The notes beneath the pieces are model-generated. The model ran no database searches and was not told where the DNA came from. It saw only the letters and a program-made list of their open reading frames with translations. DNA of 64,000 nucleotides. Origin: Fragilaria radians (Eukaryota; Bacillariophyta; Fragilariophyceae; Fragilariales; Fragilariaceae). A program made the position numbers and the translations under genes. The stretch is taken from the NCBI GenBank assembly GCA_900642245.1, contig CAAAJI010000009.1, positions 303,384 through 367,383 of the forward strand. The letters are read 5' to 3'. Of the stretch, positions 1-12,259 are shown one piece after another (position 1 is the first letter of the stretch; every line of letters starts with the position of its first letter).

Positions 1-339
1 TGAACGATTTCTTATGTGATATGATAATTTGCAATCAGCATCAATATTTATGGGTTCAAAACCTAGTGCATATATATTGAGATTGAAAGCCTAAGAGAAT
101 GATTCCATGTAGTTTGTGATGGCTTCTAAGCAAGTAAGCGCTTTATTTTGGGAAAAGTCTGTGTCTAAACTAACTCACATTCCATCTTGCGTTCTGACAT
201 TACTAGCATTACCACTATCTTTTGGGATGAAGCAAAACTTAATAGCAGAACCCAATTGCCAGAAAGCAAGAATGCACTTTCAATTCTTTGTCATTTGAAT
301 TTCACGAATCATTTATTCTCTATCTTATCCAAGGTACCT

Positions 340-3300
340 TATGGCAGTCGTAATGATGCAATGCATCTTTTCCCCTTAGTTCGTAAAAATATCATTATTG
401 TTGTCATTTGATATAGCAAAAATAAGCTTGATAAAACCACCTTCCACATGTGCATGAACAATATGATACATGTATAAATGTGTTGAGTATGCACTCATGA
501 GCTTGAGTTTTCTGCCATGAAGATAGCTCCAACATTATCACTCCTAACAAAACGGGAGGTTTGCCTGCAGTTCCAATACTTTCAACAAATTACAAATAAA
601 TAAAGACTTCTCAACCACCTCTCTCACAGCGAGGTATTCGGCTTTGCTACTTGACAGCGTTACAGCTTTCTGGCCTTTTAATCTCCAGCGAAAAAGATAA
701 TAAAACTGGTAACAATAATTCCTTTCTCAGGATTGTTAGGCCAATCACCATCACTGTAAGACCCCGAATCTCATTATTGGCTTTCCTTCATTTAGTTTAA
801 CCTTTGACAATTATCCTTTATGTCTAGAACAAACTTAATCACATATGTGATATGCTTGAATGTATGAATCAAGAAGATAAAACTCAGCTTAAAAGGTTAT
901 GAGCAATATTCAGTCTACACATAATTTTAAAGTCTATAAGATGCATTTATGTTTTGTATTGACGACATCCCTTGTTGTTGAAGTAAGTACGTATAGAGAA
1001 GGATGCTATTCTATGTTATTAGACATCAATTACCGGAGAGTAATAATTTAGCTGTCCTTTTCATTCCTGCCACAGATTTGGATGATAATAGACAATATTG
1101 ACACATTTGGAGATGCATAAAAAGTACTTGTAAATGGAAAGTATGTGTAATGCTTTCTAGGACCGCTCTAACATTCGGGGTGGAAGTTATGTTTATTCAA
1201 ATAATTTGAATCATGATGTAAGGTACAGGAAGACACATAGGAGTTAAAAGATGATACAAGACTTGAATCATAGAAACCCTCTAAGATACCTTTTGTCTAT
1301 TCTTAAGTCAATTTAAAGATTTGCTTCATCCTTGGCTTCTGTTCGCTCTCTGACCCCATTTTCTTCATTCCGTCTTGAATGCTTTCTGTAAGATTCTCTT
1401 ACAATCAGATCAAGACCATGAGTTGTCTTTTTAAATTAAACATCCGTTATCTTCCACCACCATTCCTTTGGGTATCTCCATTTTGAGCCTTTTTTCCAAC
1501 AATATTAGTTTTTAAACCTAAGTACGAGTGATGAACAAATGTATTTGAAACTTAATGATGGGAGCAAATATTTATTGGAAATCCAATCCTGCTATTTGGT
1601 ATCATCCACAAGCCCCTTCCATTCTGCCTCCGTTTAAATTACTAACTTCTTCTTGATACATTTGCGGTAACTCCGATTTTCGAATCTTTTTCAAACTTGC
1701 TCATTCATCTTGGAACTTTTACGAAATTGCCTGCCTCCATTTGTCTCCTTGCTTAAGATTTGGATGGTAATATACAGCCTCCGGAGTCTAAGACTCTTAG
1801 GATAAGACAACAAAGCTTTGAGCTAAACTGGGTCTTTTGACTATCACCCCCCTGACATACCTTCGAGTTACGTTCATTCAGATATTCCCTGACACTATAG
1901 GTTGTAAGGAATACAGTCTATCAATGCTACAATAGGGTACTAAGACTAGAGATGTGTGGGTGTACTGATACTGGATAAGTCCAAGTTATCATTAGTACAA
2001 AGTAAACAATGCTAGAAACAATATTCTTATATTTACTCATCTAAATCTAGAATAAGTCACATAGTTAACCATTCTTTCTATATCTTCCTCAAATTCAATA
2101 ACGACATAGTCTTATAGGAACTTAGAGATGCTTAAAGTTGCACATAAATGAAGAAGATCATTTAATATCTTTTCAGGACCGACATTTCAATTCGATAGGA
2201 ATAATTACAGATTCCCAAGTAACAAAGGGGAATTTATCAAGGTTCACAATTCCTTAATCTAAGTCATGAATTTAAGATCACAAAAGCCGAAAAGCTAAGT
2301 GTTGAATCTAACACGTAAGTCAAAGAGACTACGTGGTCAATGGAAAGTTCACAATAGATGTAATGTAAAAGTAACGGTATTAGATAATAATTTACAACTT
2401 GTAAAACTCGTTCTAATTCAATTTGCTTCCTCTTAACACTATTGATGTTTCAACAAAGGAAGGGACAGACACCGGGTGAAATTTCTTCTCAGATTTCTCT
2501 CAAGGTAATGGAAGATAATCGTCTTCATACTCTTTTGTCATGCAGCTTTTCACTATTTCAAATAACATTTTTCTGCTACAACTGTTCACGTCAATTAACA
2601 GTAACAGTTCAGTAAACGCCATTTCACGTAAATTAATTGCCACTAGTATTCTCTTTCTTCTTCTACCTTCTCATCAAATGCTTCTGAAATTTTGGGAATC
2701 TGAAACTTTCGTAACAGTACATCATTAGTCCCAAAACCATTAGACTTGGATCTTTTCCTTGTGAGAATTTATATACCTGAATTGCACAAAGATCGGTCAT
2801 CTTCAAGGAATCGAAACAAACACAGAAGTGATTCACAAATGACAATTAGCTCAAAAGAAGAGGACTTCTTCTACATACCTGAATTTTAAACGGGCTAGAG
2901 GCTTCTTCACACTTTAGTTGTATATTACAAAATCAGTGTTTATCCTAAACCTAAACATCACGGTTCTCGGTTCTGTGTTGAATCTTCAACTCATCATCAC
3001 TTCTTTCAAACTTATAAATCAAACGAAAATTAACTTAACATTTGAACAATAAATTTTAGTGATCAAAGTATCCAAATACTAATGAACTTTACCTGACTGA
3101 ATAATTCCTGCTTTTGGAATTACTTGTGTATCCATTGATATTCTAGCAAAAATCAGTATTTCTGAATTAAGCAAATACATCATTTCTTTTTTGTCTCACC
3201 TAGTCATAATGAAAATTGGTTGACATAAAAATGCTTTTTTATATTAATTGTCAATGTTTTGTGTCTTCAGTAATAGACATCAACAACATTAGGACTAAGC

Positions 3301-4950
3301 AATGGTACAAATAGCCGCCCAGTTTGTTGGATGGATGATGATTATTTCAGGGGGCAAATGAGAACTTAAACTCTGGAAAAGTTGTAATCTTATCGCTCGA
3401 TAATGCCATACTGCAGTGACGAAGACCACATTCAGCTCAACGAATGACTAATTAGCTCTCAGGTAAGAAGGTAATCCTCGGATCCCCTATTGTCAATATC
3501 TCAAGGGGTGGGAGCATTACGGTACTCAATATTCTAATTAGAGATATGTAGTACTATCTTCCATCTTCCAAATCTATTGTTGCTAAGTATGTCATTATAA
3601 CGAAACAACGGTTCTTAATTGTTTAAACGCTTAAAATGGATTTTCTGTAAAGGCTTGAGAATGTAGAAGGTATTCCAATTTGAATACAATACGTGAAACT
3701 TTCTTCTTGCGATCTATATATCAAAAACATCACCATGGAAATAACCCTGTCTTCACAAGCAGAGATCTATTTCACTGCTGTTGAAGCTACAATCCTTAAG
3801 TGCTTCCACCAATTCGGCAAACAACTGACTCCCCACATTGAACTAGACCATAAGTTGTCTCTTCCAGTGACAAGGAGTTTTTCTCATCCACGTCCTTGCC
3901 TTGAGGAATATCCATACAGTTTTCCTCCTTCAAATCTCGATGTAAAAATACAGTTTTCAACATCAATAATCTGAAGATTTCATACTAACATTGTCACTAA
4001 AAGAATTCGGTAAGTAATTTCATTCAGTAAGTAATATTCTTCAAAATTCGGTCAAAGGTATCATTAAAGCCAATCACTGGGACTTGCTGTACTCATATAC
4101 TTGAACTTTAACCCCCCACTAGCTCTTGACCCTCAACAATCCAACGGGAATCTTCGATTCATGCAGATTCACTTCCTTAATTCCTCATGAATGGCTATTC
4201 AGTTCTTGAGGCCAAGATCAGGTTGATGAATTGCCTCATCCCTCCTTTTGGACCTTCAAGCATCATCAATGCAATGTTTGCTTGCTATTGAATGCCCCCC
4301 TTCATTATTTCAACTCATTAACAATTCTTGAAGCATCAGGATTGGAAAATCCCTGCAGATTATTTATATCTTTTAAATGGTTTGACTTTGGGATTTTCTT
4401 TTCAACATCAACCAATACTTCATCTTCTTTTTTGATCTCTAATGGGAACTCATCTTCATCCTGATCACTACTCTGATTATTATTCTTCTGGATTCATTCT
4501 CCAAAATTATTACTTGGCTGAATTTAGTCTCTGGATTTGAGGATGTGCTTTGTTTATTAGTAACGAATAATGTAAATTTCACAAGCTTGACTTGGAGGGC
4601 ATCCTGCAAATATGCAAGGATTTCTAAGACCTTGAACATTTCCGCTTTCGTCTTGCAGCCACACACCTTTTAACAACAATTTGTTGGATCAGAAAGTAAT
4701 TCTTGAAAAAGTTACAGTTGCACACTCAGCCGAGATTCCACTTCTTATTTATTCTTTATGTCATGCTCAACTTGACATGGCTCAAATTCTACCATACCAT
4801 TGCGCTATGCCTTACCATTTCTCTGTGGTGTCCTTGGCCTATGTTTTCATCCTTTGCTTTGACTAACATGTTCTTGGGCCTGGAGAGCTGATGCTAACTC
4901 ACCTTTGTTCTTGAAACGTCCTTAAGCTATGATTGCATTCTGTACAATCC
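340..4950 (-). mobile_element. Decayed Ty1/copia retrotransposon pol (integrase end, RT, RNase H)
   Basis: Reading the minus strand and allowing frameshifts and stops, pieces of copia pol appear in the right order. Near 4740-4490 is the integrase C-terminal part, ending in TNKAHILKSRD and NNFGE. Near 4180-3690 is the reverse transcriptase, with MDIPQGKD, ETTYGLVQ, LVEALKDCSFNSSEIDLCL and a DVFDI.I remnant of the YVDD site. Near 950-340 are the RT tail and RNase H, with VIKFVLDIKDN, SYSDGDWPNNPEKG, KGQKAVTLSSSKAEYLAV, VEGGFIKLIFAISNDNNDIFT. No frame stays open beyond a few dozen codons, so the copy is dead. RT and RNase H lie about 2.7 kb apart where well under 1 kb is expected, so something was probably inserted. 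LTRs were not identified. Identity as copia pol is strong; the outer limits are approximate. Confidence 0.8.
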
Positions 4951-5460
4951 TTGTGCTTTCACTAAATTGAAATTGCAGGTAAGGAAGATTCAAATTGGTT
5001 ACAAGGTTGTCCTCAGAAACTTCAAAGTTATGGGTGGAATGCAAACGTTTCAGGAATATGTCAATGACAAAGGACAAAGAATGAAATAACGCTTAACGTC
5101 ATCAAGAAAAATATAAAGAGTTGCAGATAAAGACACTTAACAAGTCATATTCATTCCTAATTGAATCGTTATTACAGATGTAACACAAATAAAACTTAAC
5201 AAGTTTTCAAAAGGAGATTTTCTAAATGTGGCCTGAAGCTACTCTTGACAATGGAAAGAATGGCTCAATTTATTGTCACATCTGACGATATATCCGCATG
5301 CATGATGGCTGGAGAATAGATTAAAGTTCTTTTTTGCTTTGTACGTTGCTATGGATATAAATAGCGAGTGCAATGGATAGAATATCTAGGCTCCAGCGTC
5401 AAAATAATCTAGTCATTCCGGTAACGTTTTCATACCAATGAAATAAACCGCTTAATTAAG
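4951..5460. other. Intergenic, 3' flank of tryptophan synthase
   Basis: No coding signal was recognised. It lies between the copia relic and the stop codon of the tryptophan synthase gene and should contain that gene's 3' UTR. Confidence 0.5.
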
Positions 5461-7824
5461 TTAAACATCAACACCCATGATTCTAGCGATTTGAGGCATA
5501 TCTTTGTCACCGCGTCCACTCATATTGATGACAATATCCTTCCCTGGTCCAAGTTTTTTCGCCAGTCCGATTGCGTAATAAATGGCGTGACTTGTTTCGA
5601 GAGCAGGAATAATGCCTTCATACTCACACATCATTTTGAAACCTTCTAATGCTTGTTCATCAGTGACGGCATCGTATGTTGCTCTTCCAGAATCCTTCAA
5701 GTAAGCGTGCTCAGGACCTACACCTGGATAATCCAACCCTGCCGAGATGGAGTGTGTGTTGAGAGTTTGCCCTGATTTCTCTTGGATAATGTATGTGAGA
5801 GCACCCTGTAGTACACCTGGAGTTCCCTTGGTCAAAGTCGCACAGTGCTGTTCATCAACCTCAATACCATGACCAGCAGCTTCAACTCCATAGAGTGCAA
5901 CGGATTCATCGTTTATGAATGGGTGAAATGCTCCAATAGCATTGGAACCGCCTCCAACACATGCTACTACAGCATCAGGAAGTTTCCCTGCCTTTTCTTG
6001 CATTTGTTCACGAATTTCACGGCCCATTACAGACTGGAAATCACGCACAACAGTAGGAAAAGGGTGAGGACCAACGGCTGATCCGATCAAGTAGTGAGTA
6101 TTGCGCACATTCGTAACCCAGTCACGCATGGCCTCATTAATGGCATCCTTAAGAGTTCGCTGTCCATCTTGTACAGGTACAACCTTGGCACCTAAGGTGT
6201 TCATGCGGAATACATTAAGCTTTTGACGTTCGCAGTCGACTGCTCCCATGTACACAGTGCAGTCAAGACCGAGTTTGGCGCAAATAGTTGCCGTCGCAAC
6301 ACCATGTTGACCAGCACCAGTTTCGGCAATAATCCGAGGCTTCCCAAGACGCTTGGCCATAAGAGCTTGACCCACGGCGTTATTGATTTTGTGGGCACCT
6401 GTATGTGCCAAATCTTCTCGTTTAAGCCAAATAGTTGCCCCTCCAGCATATTCTGTCAATCTTTCTGCTTTATGGAGAGGTGTGGGACCTCCTACAAAAT
6501 CTTTGCGGTATAGGGCTAGTTCGGCTAAGAATTCGGGGTCGTCCTTGAGTGCTTCGTATGCCTGTTCAAATTCTGCAAAGGCTCCAGACAATGTTTCGGG
6601 TATGTATTGCCCACCAAACTTTCCGAAGCGAGACTTCTCTCCGTTGGCATTGCTAACTTTCGGGATTTGTCCCAATGCAGTAGCTTGGTTAGATGCTGTC
6701 GACGCTTGTTTACATCCCGTAGTTAAATGGGAAACAATTTTCTTCACAGCGGCCGCGCGTTCTTCCGTCGTAGCATCCTTCCCAGCAGCTTCCAAAGCTT
6801 TTAGAATTGCCGAGCCAACGACAACTCCATCACTGATATTAGCAACATCTTGAACCATGGCAGGTGTAGATATTCCGAAACCAACAGCTAATGGAAGATT
6901 GGTTTTGGATCTAACACGGCCTATAAATTCTTGCAAATCTTCAGGAAGGGCATCCCTTGCTCCGGTGACTCCTGTGACGGATACACAGTACAGAAATGTT
7001 GAAGCGATGTCTGTCAAATAGCCAATTCTCTCATCTGAGCTGGTAGGAGCAATGAGTGGAATATTGGAAAGGCCATACTTCGAACAAGATTTATTAAGCT
7101 CGATTCCCTCTTCTGGTGGGAGATCCACGACGATGAAGCCATCTGCCCCAGCTGCTTTCACTTCTTCGCAAAGTTTGTCAATGCCATATTGTAGAAAAGG
7201 ATTATAGTATCCCATGAGAACAACCGGTATAGTAAGTCCACGTTCACGTGCCATAGATACGAATTCTAAGCATTTCGTAATATCAGTTGTGCCACCAGCA
7301 ATAGCTACTTGATTTGTAAGCTGTATAGTCGCACCATCGGCCTGTGGGTCTGTGTAAGGTACTCCAAGTTCAATTACCGAAGCTCCGCCTTCTTGCATTG
7401 CCAAAAGGATATCCGGAGTGTCTTATGGTAACAAAATTTGACTGAATGAGCGATTCATATTGAAGAAATACTTTTCGTAGGATAGTAGGATTTATGTTGC
7501 AAACTTGAACTCACCTTGACTACTTGGATATCCAGCAGTTACAAAAGTAACAAAGGCAGCTTCACCTCGCTGCTTGGCAGCCTCAAATGCATCTTCCAAT
7601 CTACCACCGATACCACGCTTCATATCAGCAACAGAAATTGTTTCAGACGATGCCACCCGGAGTGCTGTTGGAAATAAAGAACCTACGGAAATATCACCAC
7701 CTGAAACGGATGACAGTGAATGCTGAGTAACTACTGGAGATGTAAATGCAGATGTTGAGATTGGTGTCCTGCTACTTCCATACAAGAAAAATAGGAACGA
7801 GAGAGCAGAGTTGGTGACTCGCAT
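5461..7824 (-). CDS. Fused tryptophan synthase alpha-beta, plastid-targeted
   Basis: Catalyses the last two steps of tryptophan synthesis: the alpha part cleaves indole-3-glycerol phosphate and the PLP-dependent beta part joins indole to serine. Two exons, 7515..7824 and 5461..7421, with a 93-nt GT-AG intron, give 756 aa. The join restores the conserved [14 protein letters not shown] stretch. The N-terminus is a signal peptide followed by STSAFTSP, the diatom plastid cleavage motif, so action in the plastid stroma is inferred. The alpha domain (about 60-340) has [13 protein letters not shown] and GFGIS. The beta domain (about 367-756) has GGQYIPETL, the PLP lysine in [28 protein letters not shown] and NMSGRGDKD. 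The alpha-then-beta order matches the fungal TRP5 fusion. One small oddity is GATIQ where GPxIQ is usual in alpha subunits. Identification is very secure. Confidence 0.97.
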
Positions 7825-8275
7825 AAGTGATTTGTGTGTCTACCCGGTTGGTTGTTCGTATACGAACTTGGATGGATGGGATAGATATACATTTCAAAAT
7901 TACAAGTAACAGTAGTCAATGTCAACCAAATTTCTGACGCAAAAGCGGCAAATAACCGCAGAACATCCAATCAGGACTGAAATGGAACCGGTTACACGTG
8001 GGACCACTAGCTCAAACCCTATTCAGGTTTCATAGGTCAAATGTTCCATTGGCAGACAAAGGAAGGTATATACTTGTTTGATTTTTTTGGTCATGACATA
8101 CAACACCAAACCATTATTGAAATGAGGGACATTTTCGCCAAACATTCCAATTTCAAGTTTCAAAATTATTCTTCAAGGTCACAATTTGATGACAAAAAAT
8201 TTCAAAACAAGGCTGGTAGAGAAAATTGACTTTTACTATGAGAGGACTCTGAACTATGGTTTGGAATACAACTAA

Positions 8276-8426
8276 TTCAAAATCCTCTATATTTCAACGT
8301 AATTTCAATCCGTATTTAATCAATTAGCAGCAATTTTACTACCTTTCTGGAATTGCCTTTCTCCACATAATTTTACCTATAGGCCTTTACTTAGTTTATG
8401 TGTATTCAGATTAATCTTTGTGACTA
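8276..8426. repeat. Direct repeat, copy 1
   Basis: About 150 bp that recurs at 8513-8657. Shared blocks include atttcaacg (8291 and 8528) and ccacataattttacctatag (8363 and 8600), all offset by 237 bp. Near the end a 6-nt indel changes the offset to 231 bp. The copies are clearly diverged, so the duplication is old. Confidence 0.8.
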
Positions 8427-8512
8427 AACCATATATAAGTTTTTATATAAGTTTAAGAGATTTTGCAATGGTTAACTTCCTAGAAATGGGTGGTTTCGCT
8501 CTCTTTTCCTAA

Positions 8513-8657
8513 TTCAACACACTCTTTATTTCAACGAAATTTGAATCTGGATTAAACCATTTAGCAATCTTTTTACGATCGTTCTGGATTTGCACTTATC
8601 CACATAATTTTACCTATAGACTTGTACTTAGTTTACGTGCTTTCAGATTTGTGACTA
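8513..8657. repeat. Direct repeat, copy 2
   Basis: Second copy of the 8276-8426 unit, same orientation, with scattered substitutions. About 86 bp of unmatched sequence separates the copies. No coding potential, so this may be a duplicated or solo mobile-element fragment; type unknown. Confidence 0.8.
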
Positions 8658-9487
8658 TAAGAATCATGCTTCTCTAAGTATGATAGTAACGTAAGCCACT
8701 AATTAAGGTTTCTCAGAATTTAAAGCAAGATGATATTGTCAATAATTGTTGCCAAACGGGACGAATTCAATTTCTTTCATTCCTCTAATAATTATGATAC
8801 CTTTGAAAATTCCAATAGTGCGTAAACCAGCAAGGACTATGACTTAACTTAACTAAAGGATCAAGAAGCTAATCCCTCACACAATAGGTTGTAATGGTCA
8901 ACTTGTCCTTATGAACAAGATGGAGAGACTTGTCCAAACAGTTGGGAAGAAACTTTAGAACAAGATCTAATTCTTCAAGAAAGTTCACGAACGTCTCCTG
9001 AGAAGGGTCAAGAAGTTCTCCCTGAGAAAACTTCTAAGACTATACAAGACTAAAAAATAAACGTAATTAATTTATAATTTATCCTTTTTTTGTATCTCAC
9101 CATATATCAGACTATCAGCAGCTTCAAAAGCAAGCGAATCGGATGGCCACATTCGTCCCGCCAAAGTCAACGACTAGGAAGTGAAAAGGCGGAATTAAAG
9201 AGCAAAAACACTTCCAAAATATTGAAGCAGTTATGCTACATAATAACATAAAACATTTTGTACCTAACGAGATTCGCGTTATAGCCAGTCAAGATAACAA
9301 TGATTTGCTTTAAGAAATCTAGTATTCTTCATTTACTAATTAATTAGAGCATGGGACAACTTTTGGTTGTAAAATTCGATCCTTATTAAGAGTAAAGGTT
9401 TGGCTTTTTGATGTGTTAAGTACTCTTTTTACAAGTATACCGAATGACATATCATTCATAATTCTCAAATTACAAGGCAAACGTAAA

Positions 9488-10564
9488 ATGGAATCCAAAG
9501 AGGTGACGCGTAGACGACGACGTTGGGATTTTTTTTCGAATATTCAAGGAAATCAAGCCCACGTGTTGGCAAAGGAAAAGAAATATGTACCTGAAGGCGA
9601 ATGGCATTATGTAAGAGACAATAAACTCACTTCATTTGGAATCCGAACCTTGAAACCAATGACACTTGTCTTTGGGGTCATAGTATTTGTTGTACTATTC
9701 GATGCGATGTACCTGCTAATTGAATCTATTCGATTTGAACATCCATGTCGAGTAGCAGCATCTGCGAAATCGAAATTGGAACAATCGCCACGAGAATTAT
9801 TCACAGCTAGTAGCTCCAGTCAAAAACTGCCCAAAATCATTCATCAACAGTGGAAAAACAACCAAATTCCAACAGGCATATTTTCCAAATACCATGCAGC
9901 ATGGAAATCTTTATTTCCTGAACCAGAGTACGTTCACATGCTTTGGAGCGACAAGTCGGGGCGAGCACTTATACAAGAACATTTTTCATGGTTTCTAGAT
10001 GCTTATGACAGCTATCCAACTAATATTCAACGAGCAGACTCGGTTCGATACTTCATCTTATATAAATATGGAGGAGTTTATGCAGATCTCGATTATGAAC
10101 CATACTCAAACTTTTGGGGAGATCTACCGAGCGATAGGGTGGGTATTGTGGAGAGTCCATACAAGAAGAATGAAGAGGTACAAAATAGCCTCATGTCCAG
10201 CCCCCCATTTGATCCATTTTGGAACGTCACCTTCTCTCTCCTATATGAGAGACGTAAGGATCCTCGTATCTTAAGTTCAACAGGCCCATCCTTAATTGAA
10301 GGAGCCATAAATGCTGCTCCACATCGATCATGGGTTCATATTTTACCCTGTCAAAACTTCCATCGGATTCCATTGGGTGACGCAGGAATACACACTCCAA
10401 TCATCGGAAGAATATCAAGAGCAGTCATGGCATATTCTCCATTGGTCAAAACTTGTGGCAACTGGGCCAAACGTGATGACTGTCATTTCGGCTTACACCA
10501 CAATGCAATATCATATCAAGAAAATCTCGCTGATAGTGTTAAATCTTTTTTCAACAATCTGTAA
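9488..10564 (+). CDS. GT32-type glycosyltransferase, type II membrane protein
   Basis: Predicted Golgi glycosyltransferase of the DXD-containing sugar-transferase family (GT32, OCH1-like); donor and acceptor unknown. The protein is 358 aa. A short basic cytosolic tail (RRRRRW) is followed by one membrane segment (about 59-78, LVFGVIVFVVLFDAMYLLI) and then the lumenal catalytic domain. Family marks are KIIHQQWK, the helix NIQRADSVRYFILYKYGG, and YADLDYEP near residue 200, whose DLD is the metal and nucleotide-sugar binding motif. GLHHN occurs near the C-terminus. The frame is open upstream to 9413, but that start is TTG. The ATG at 9488 gives a tail the same length as in the paralogue at 32513-33580, so I prefer it. 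Single exon. Family is secure; sugar specificity cannot be judged. Confidence 0.9.
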   Translation: MESKEVTRRRRRWDFFSNIQGNQAHVLAKEKKYVPEGEWHYVRDNKLTSFGIRTLKPMTLVFGVIVFVVLFDAMYLLIESIRFEHPCRVAASAKSKLEQSPRELFTASSSSQKLPKIIHQQWKNNQIPTGIFSKYHAAWKSLFPEPEYVHMLWSDKSGRALIQEHFSWFLDAYDSYPTNIQRADSVRYFILYKYGGVYADLDYEPYSNFWGDLPSDRVGIVESPYKKNEEVQNSLMSSPPFDPFWNVTFSLLYERRKDPRILSSTGPSLIEGAINAAPHRSWVHILPCQNFHRIPLGDAGIHTPIIGRISRAVMAYSPLVKTCGNWAKRDDCHFGLHHNAISYQENLADSVKSFFNNL

Positions 10565-10975
10565 GTTAAATGCTTGCAATGTTTTTAGAAGATGACTGAA
10601 AAAATATTGGCAAGGAGGCGACGACTGTAATGACTCCAATTTCTGCGGAATAGATTTTTTTCAAGACAGCAATACGAGTCAGAAAAAATGTTTCTCTTGT
10701 GTATTGATACCAAAAACCTTATTTCTATAAAACTGCATTCGGTTGACAATCTCAAAAAAGTAATGGTGAGAATACTCAGTTAGAAACTACTGAGCGATCA
10801 AGGCATGATAACATGTAACGTAAATGTTTAAATAATCAATTCGTTAGAGTTTCTTGTGCATGGTTTAAATAGGCAAAGTCGAATACTTCGAACGTCTCTC
10901 CAAATCCGGTGTACGCCTTCATCCAAAGTTGACCTAAAAGATTCGTATGATTCAATGAGGATTCAAAAAATTCAA
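10565..10975. other. Convergent intergenic spacer
   Basis: 411 bp between the 3' ends of the GT32 gene and the NASP-like gene. Only short shadow frames are present; it should carry both 3' UTRs. Confidence 0.5.
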
Positions 10976-12259
10976 TTACTCTGATTGCGGTTTTGTGTCA
11001 GCTTTCTCCAACTTGATCTTTTTCCTGACCACCATCATGGGATTTAATGGTAGTGCAACCGATGGATCGACTATTGCGTTTCCAAAACCTGTTGTTGTCA
11101 CAGATCCATCGATATTCAGGACTTCACCTCCAGATTCAGCGGCAGCCTGAGCTTTATGCTTGATTTCAGAGACTTCGACCATAGCATTCTTAGAGGATTC
11201 AGCTTCATTCATAGTTTCTTGGATTTCATCCAAAATTTCCTTATATTCATCTACATCATCGTCACCCTCACCCATAGATGCTACGCGAGCTCTAATTGCC
11301 TTGAGTGTCTCAATCATTCCAGAAGCCTCCAGCTCACCCGGACTCATACCCGTAGTTTTTCCTTTCATGGTTTGACTAGGATTTATTCCAATGATTTCAT
11401 CGGGATTTTGTCCAGAAAGGATAGCGATTTGCCCAGAAAAAGCCTTTGCAGCTTCAAGATAATGCTTCAATCCATTGTAACGATATTCTTCTCGCATCTC
11501 TGGAGAGATTATCATCGCTTCTGTATCATCAATGTCCATTGCATTCGGAGAAGCGTGACGATCGCCCTCCGCGGCAAGCAATAGATATACCAAACCTAAA
11601 TTGTAATAGGTATCTGCTACTTTGCGATCGTAGGGGCCTAAATGGGGCAATCGTGACTCTAAGCACGCTCTGTAATCCGCGACAGATTCCAAGTAGCGGC
11701 CATTAGCACGTTGCAAATCTCCCAATCGTAAGTGCACTTGTGCTAAATCTAGTTGATGCTTGTTCGACTTATCCATTTTTCCCAATATCATTCTTGCAGT
11801 TTCAAGATTTTCCCAAGCAATTTGAGTATCATCTGCCTCTTCATCCCCGTCAACTGTTTGTAGGTTCTCAGAGGATTCCTCGATGGAATACAATAGGGTA
11901 GTTCCGTAGAGATAGTAAAGAGGTGCTAAGCAAGGATGCAGAGCTGCATCAACTTCTCCACAAGCCTCAAGATGCGTGGTGAGAATGCCTATCTCTGATC
12001 CAATTTTTTCCATGGCTTTATCGAATTCTCCTTCTTGCATCAAGCTTTTGGCAGTGGTGTAAGCTTCTGATTTCTCAGTTTCCTCGTAATTAAACTCTCT
12101 GACTGGACCAGAAACATCTGAAACATTAAAAGGAATGGAGACAGCAGGATAATCATCAACCTGAACTTCGCATTGCGAATGATCCTTGCCATCGTTTCCA
12201 CTTGATATGGTTCCCGCTTTGGAAGCTTCATTGACTGAAGCGTGTGATGAGGCTGCCAT
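10976..12259 (-). CDS. NASP/Sim3/Hif1-like SHNi-TPR histone chaperone
   Basis: Probably a nuclear chaperone that binds histone H3 or H3-H4 and helps deliver it to chromatin. The ATG at 12259 starts 427 aa in one exon. The central part has the SHNi-TPR signature: HQLDLAQVHLRLGDLQRANG, then YLESVADYRACLESRLPHLG, DRKVADTYYNLGLVYLLL and a later helix GLKHYLEAAKAFSGQIAILS. An acidic insertion (MDIDDTEAM) lies between TPR helices, and another acidic run (EGDDDVDEY) follows, as is usual in NASP proteins, where acidic stretches interrupt or flank the repeats. The basic C-terminal stretch VVRKKIKLEK may be a nuclear localisation signal. Length is normal for the family. Context adds a chromatin link: the BRM ATPase gene lies about 3 kb away. 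Histone binding is inferred from family membership. Confidence 0.88.
   Translation of the reverse strand: MAASSHASVNEASKAGTISSGNDGKDHSQCEVQVDDYPAVSIPFNVSDVSGPVREFNYEETEKSEAYTTAKSLMQEGEFDKAMEKIGSEIGILTTHLEACGEVDAALHPCLAPLYYLYGTTLLYSIEESSENLQTVDGDEEADDTQIAWENLETARMILGKMDKSNKHQLDLAQVHLRLGDLQRANGRYLESVADYRACLESRLPHLGPYDRKVADTYYNLGLVYLLLAAEGDRHASPNAMDIDDTEAMIISPEMREEYRYNGLKHYLEAAKAFSGQIAILSGQNPDEIIGINPSQTMKGKTTGMSPGELEASGMIETLKAIRARVASMGEGDDDVDEYKEILDEIQETMNEAESSKNAMVEVSEIKHKAQAAAESGGEVLNIDGSVTTTGFGNAIVDPSVALPLNPMMVVRKKIKLEKADTKPQSE

Larger units (their letters stand above)
7825..9487. other. Intergenic between divergent trp synthase and GT32 genes
   Basis: About 1.66 kb that must hold the 5' regions of two divergent genes. 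Open frames such as 8041-8229 (62 codons, ATG start) match nothing I know. A diverged direct repeat at 8276-8657 is listed separately. No clear TATA element stands out from the AT-rich background. Confidence 0.5.

Noticed and set aside
6383..6853. 156-codon plus-strand frame
   Set aside because: It is antisense to the tryptophan synthase exon, which has strong protein-level motifs throughout this stretch; a shadow frame.
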